Below, in pieces: positions 5,955-8,068 of a DNA stretch of 8,068 nucleotides. The position numbers and the translations under genes were made by a program. Under the pieces are notes generated by a model that did no database searches, was not told the origin of the DNA, and was given only the letters and a program-made list of their open reading frames with translations. Origin of the DNA: CAMNAO01 sp045605145 (GTDB taxonomy: Bacteria; Bacillota; Clostridia; Oscillospirales; Oscillospiraceae); the NCBI GenBank assembly GCA_045605145.1, contig JAZUPH010000075.1, positions 1 to 8,068 on the forward strand, read 5' to 3'. Numbering within the stretch: position 1 is the first letter of the stretch; each line of letters opens with the position of its first letter.

Positions 5955-7121
5955 ATGTACAAAATTAAAACACTTAACAATATATCCCCCGTGGGGCTGG
6001 ACGCCCTGACCGACAAGTATGAGGTATCCTCCGACTGCGCCGCGCCGGACGCCATTCTCGTCCGCTCCGCCAAGATGCACGATATGAGCTTTAACCCTGA
6101 GCTGCTGTGCATCGCCCGCGCAGGCGCAGGCTACAACAACATCCCCACCGACCGCTGCGCCAAAGAGGGCATAGTGGTATTCAACACCCCCGGCGCCAAC
6201 GCCGAATCCGTTAAAGAGATGGCCATCTGCGCCCTGCTGCTGGCAAGCCGCGACATCATCGGCGGTATCAACTGGGTCAAGTCCATCGCCGGTGAGGGTG
6301 ACGCCGTTGCCGCCCTTGTGGAAAAGGGCAAGAGCAAGTTTGTCGGCCCGGAGATCATGGGCAAGACCCTGGGCGTTATCGGCCTGGGCGCCATCGGCGC
6401 GAAGCTGGCCGCATCTGCCATCAACCTGGGTATGAAGGTCTACGGCTACGACCCGTATCTGAGCGTTGACGCCGCATGGCACCTGTCCAGCCGCATCATA
6501 CACGCCACCGATATGAAGACCATCTTCGCAAACTGCGACTATATCTCCATCCATGTGCCCTATATGCCCAGCACCCACCACACCATCAACGCCGACGCCA
6601 TCGCCCAGATGAAGGACGGCGTGCGCATCATTAACCTCGCCCGCGGTGAGTTGGTGGATGACGACGCGCTGATCGCCGCCCTGGATTGCGGCAAGGTGGC
6701 AGCCTATGTCACCGACTTCCCCAACGCGAAGACTGCCGACCACCCCGGCATCGTGGCCATCCCCCACCTGTCCGCCTCCACCCCGGAGAGTGAGGACAAC
6801 TGCGCCATCATGGCGGCAAGGCAGATCATGGACTATGTGGAAAACGGCAACATCGTCAACTCCGTGAATATGCCGGCGGCGAAAATGGACCGCAGCAGCC
6901 CGTACCGCCTGACCGTCCTGCACGACAACGTGCCGGACATGATCTCAAACATCACCGGCGTTCTGGGTGACGCCCATGTGAACATCGAGAACATGCTCAA
7001 TGCCAGCCGCAAGCAGTTTACCGCGGCCTACACCATGATAGATGTTGACAGCCCCATCGGTGACGACATTGTCGCCGCCATCGCCGCCGTCCCCGGCGTC
7101 ATCCGGGTGAGGTTTCTGTAA
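5955..7121 (+). CDS. serA: D-3-phosphoglycerate dehydrogenase SerA (short form with C-terminal ACT domain)
   Basis: Role: NAD-dependent oxidation of 3-phosphoglycerate to 3-phosphohydroxypyruvate, the first step of serine synthesis. Seen in 388 residues: an N-terminal substrate domain with ARAGAGYNNI (54-63) and NTPGANAESV; Rossmann motif GLGAIG at 143-148 with acidic D166 in GYDPY, favouring NAD; catalytic R230 in NLARGELVDD and H271 in PHLSAS; and an ACT domain from about 317 to the end, which in this family can bind serine for feedback control. The intervening domain of long-form SerA is absent. The usual VFxxEP stretch with the catalytic Glu reads TDFPN (253-257), so the acidic partner is not obvious; I recall this variant in clostridial short SerA proteins. 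AAGGAG lies seven bases before the ATG, and serC ends 15 bases upstream. A strong terminator follows at 7195. Confidence 0.96.
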   Translation: MYKIKTLNNISPVGLDALTDKYEVSSDCAAPDAILVRSAKMHDMSFNPELLCIARAGAGYNNIPTDRCAKEGIVVFNTPGANAESVKEMAICALLLASRDIIGGINWVKSIAGEGDAVAALVEKGKSKFVGPEIMGKTLGVIGLGAIGAKLAASAINLGMKVYGYDPYLSVDAAWHLSSRIIHATDMKTIFANCDYISIHVPYMPSTHHTINADAIAQMKDGVRIINLARGELVDDDALIAALDCGKVAAYVTDFPNAKTADHPGIVAIPHLSASTPESEDNCAIMAARQIMDYVENGNIVNSVNMPAAKMDRSSPYRLTVLHDNVPDMISNITGVLGDAHVNIENMLNASRKQFTAAYTMIDVDSPIGDDIVAAIAAVPGVIRVRFL

Positions 7122-7194
7122 ATCGTCGTCGCGGACTTCGTATCGCGCCCCTGCAGGGCCGATGCCGCTTTTCGGAAAATCAGATGACAATAAG

Positions 7195-7232
7195 AACACA
7201 GCCGCCCGGTTGGGCGGCTGTGTTTGTGTTTT
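7195..7232 (+). terminator. Intrinsic terminator of serC-serA
   Basis: A perfect 13-pair stem (7195-7207 with 7212-7224) with a GGTT loop is followed by a T-rich tail to 7232. It lies 73 bases after the serA stop. Read leftwards, the stem is followed by TTCTTATTG, so it could also stop transcripts from the minus-strand phage-like genes. Confidence 0.9.
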
Positions 7233-7258
7233 GTTGGGGGATAGGCACGGTGTCGTTT

Positions 7259-7363
7259 TCCCCCTTCCACCACGCTTCGCGTGGTCCTCCTCCCCCATTG
7301 GGGGAGGCTTATATAGGCTCCCCCGTTGGGGGAGCTGTCGAGCAAAGCGAGACTGAAGGGGGA
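7259..7363. repeat. Multi-hairpin MITE-like repeat, complete copy A
   Basis: A 105-base unit bounded by nine-base perfect terminal inverted repeats, TCCCCCTTC (7259-7267) and GAAGGGGGA (7355-7363). Inside are three hairpins, each with a three-base loop: ACCACGC/GCGTGGT (7269-7285), CCTCCCCC/GGGGGAGG (7289-7307) and GCTCCCCC/GGGGGAGC (7317-7335). A fourth, weaker hairpin at 7337-7353 has a tandem G-A mismatch. It has no coding capacity. I remember closely similar units as abundant in Oscillospiraceae genomes, unverified here. The way it moves is unknown. Confidence 0.75.
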
Positions 7364-7406
7364 TACGGTATTGATGGCAGTTCAGCAACGAGGCATACCC
7401 CGTATC
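7362..7406. repeat. Inverted repeat in the linker between repeat copies
   Basis: GATACGG at 7362-7368 pairs with CCGTATC at 7400-7406. With a two-base bulge the stem can extend to include TAT and ATA, for about ten pairs around a loop of about 23 bases. It begins at the last two bases of repeat copy A and spans most of the linker to copy B, so it may belong to a larger composite element. Confidence 0.4.
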
Positions 7407-7421
7407 GCTTGTATCTCCGTT

Positions 7422-7487
7422 TCCCCCTTCCACCGCGCTTCGCGTGGTCCTCCTCCCCCATTGGGGGAGGCTTATAAAGGCTCCCCT
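7422..7487. repeat. Multi-hairpin repeat, truncated copy B
   Basis: Matches copy A at 63 of 66 positions by eye, in the same orientation: left terminal repeat, first hairpin (one A-to-G change leaving a G-T pair), second hairpin intact, then the left arm of the third. The match is lost after 7487, and the fourth hairpin and right terminal repeat are absent. It ends about 24 bases before the stop codon of the minus-strand gene at 7512. Confidence 0.75.
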
Positions 7488-7511
7488 GTGGGAAAGGCTT
7501 ATGCTGTGCGT

Positions 7512-7952
7512 TTACGCATCGCCGGCATCTTCGGTGTACAATTCCCACCCGGCGGGGTACTCGTCGGGTGCATATACATTCCCGTCAATGACCGACACAT
7601 ACAGTGTGCCGTCATAATCCACCACGTCCCCGGCCATATAGGCATCGTGGGCGCCGGTGGGTCTTGACCAGAGGGGATAGCCGCCTGCGTCAAGTCCGAT
7701 GGGCGTGTAAAGGGCGGGGATAGCCTCCGGCGGCCAATCGGCCTGCGCCGTGTGGGCCATGACCACCCGATAAAGCTGTGGGTCGCCAACGGCGTTTTTA
7801 CCACGGCGAAGCATATCCCCGGTGCTGTAGTTTGCGCCCGCCTGCCAGGCATCGTACACATAGGGCACCTCCAGCGCCGCGTCATCCGTCAGCGTGGATG
7901 CAAACATCTGCAATGCCCGTCTCATCTGCTCTGCCGCCTGTAATCTGTTCAT
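7512..7952 (-). CDS. Phage tail-associated protein with two carbohydrate-binding-like modules
   Basis: Seen: 146 residues, no signal peptide or membrane segment. A short N-terminal helix (about 1-20, LQAAEQMRRALQMF) is followed by two related modules. The first, about 30-85, has YDAWQAGANYSTGD, LYRVVMAH and ADWPPEAIPALYTP; the second, about 92-140, has WSRPTGAHDAYMAGD, VVDYDGTLYVS and WELYTE. Aromatic residues plus the Y..GD.V.Y.G..Y pattern resemble chitin-binding type 3 (CBM5/12) folds. I recall such proteins next to tail-fibre genes in clostridial prophages, where they may help contact the cell surface; that role is inferred. The start ATG overlaps the stop of the upstream gene by four bases (ATGA), with a GGGGGTG site before it. 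It points toward serA, and the terminator and repeats lie downstream. The gene is well supported; its function is moderate. Confidence 0.78.
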   Translation of the reverse strand: MNRLQAAEQMRRALQMFASTLTDDAALEVPYVYDAWQAGANYSTGDMLRRGKNAVGDPQLYRVVMAHTAQADWPPEAIPALYTPIGLDAGGYPLWSRPTGAHDAYMAGDVVDYDGTLYVSVIDGNVYAPDEYPAGWELYTEDAGDA

Positions 7953-8068
7953 TCTGTCACCCCCAATAAGGCGTTAATGGTCGCCTCCAACTGTGCTATG
8001 CGCTCGGCATCTGTCGGCTCAGGCTCGGGCTGTCCATCATCCTCAATGGTATATTCGCCGTTGTAGGC
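7949..8068 (-). CDS. C-terminal end of a phage-like protein, 5' end off the window
   Basis: An open frame enters at the right edge and ends at TGA 7951-7949, overlapping the ATG of the next gene by four bases. The 39 visible residues include an acidic, proline-rich linker (EDDGQPEPEPTD) and a short amphipathic helix ending in ALLGVTE. I recall this type of tail at the ends of small clostridial prophage proteins upstream of CBM-like tail proteins, but 39 residues are too few for a family call. The four-base overlap and the same strand support a shared operon with the gene at 7512-7952. Confidence 0.6.
   Translation of the reverse strand, partial: AYNGEYTIEDDGQPEPEPTDAERIAQLEATINALLGVTE

Larger units (their letters stand above)
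7122..7511. other. Non-coding stretch between serA and the phage-like genes
   Basis: About 390 bases without a credible gene. From left to right it holds about 70 bases of unassigned sequence (including the palindrome CCCTGCAGGG near 7149), the serA terminator, a complete multi-hairpin repeat, a 58-base linker with its own inverted repeat, and a truncated second repeat copy ending next to the stop codon of the minus-strand gene. Open frames crossing this stretch run through the terminator stem and the repeats and are not believed. Confidence 0.8.

Noticed and set aside
5412..6923. Long minus-strand open frame (503 codons) opposite serC and serA
   Set aside because: Antisense to two genes with complete catalytic motifs and crosses their junction; its His/Val/Gly-rich product is typical of a shadow frame.
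7162..7356. Short plus-strand frame starting MPLFGKSDDNKN after serA
   Set aside because: The opening looks gene-like, but it lacks a good ribosome site, reads through the 13-pair terminator and ends inside repeat copy A.

Overview
The window looks like a chromosome segment from a high-GC Firmicute, most likely a gut clostridium of the Oscillospiraceae type. The reasons are the strong GGAGG ribosome sites, a short ACT-domain SerA paired with SerC, a YmdB-type phosphoesterase, MtaB, and two kinds of GC-rich palindromic repeat that I remember as common in that group. The taxonomic call is inference from memory; no search was run.

Left part (1-2758, minus strand): a tightly packed operon read right to left, in the order cysteine desulfurase, diacylglycerol/lipid kinase family protein, YmdB-family metallophosphoesterase. 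YmdB runs off the left edge. Junctions overlap or are very short, so translation is probably coupled.

Middle (2759-4716): the desulfurase and mtaB (tRNA t6A37 methylthiotransferase) point away from each other. A single-copy REP-associated tyrosine transposase (RAYT) gene sits between them on the plus strand. This small HUH/Y1 gene carries two copies of a GTAG-plus-hairpin REP-like palindrome inside its own reading frame, in opposite orientations. The two flanking genes have look-alike 5' leaders: a CGCCTT/AAGGCG hairpin, then GGAGGATA, then an unusually long spacer to ACC-ATG. Both flanking genes belong to sulfur metabolism or tRNA thiolation.

Right-centre (4717-7232): serC and serA form a two-gene operon for serine synthesis from 3-phosphoglycerate. 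It has an extended -10 promoter overlapping the mtaB stop codon, a structured leader, and a strong intrinsic terminator after serA.

Right end (7122-8068): a non-coding stretch of about 390 bases holds the terminator and two copies (one complete, one truncated) of a multi-hairpin, MITE-like repeat. These abut two overlapping minus-strand genes that look like the end of a phage tail module, the second running off the right edge. No rRNA, tRNA, CRISPR array or complete insertion sequence was seen.
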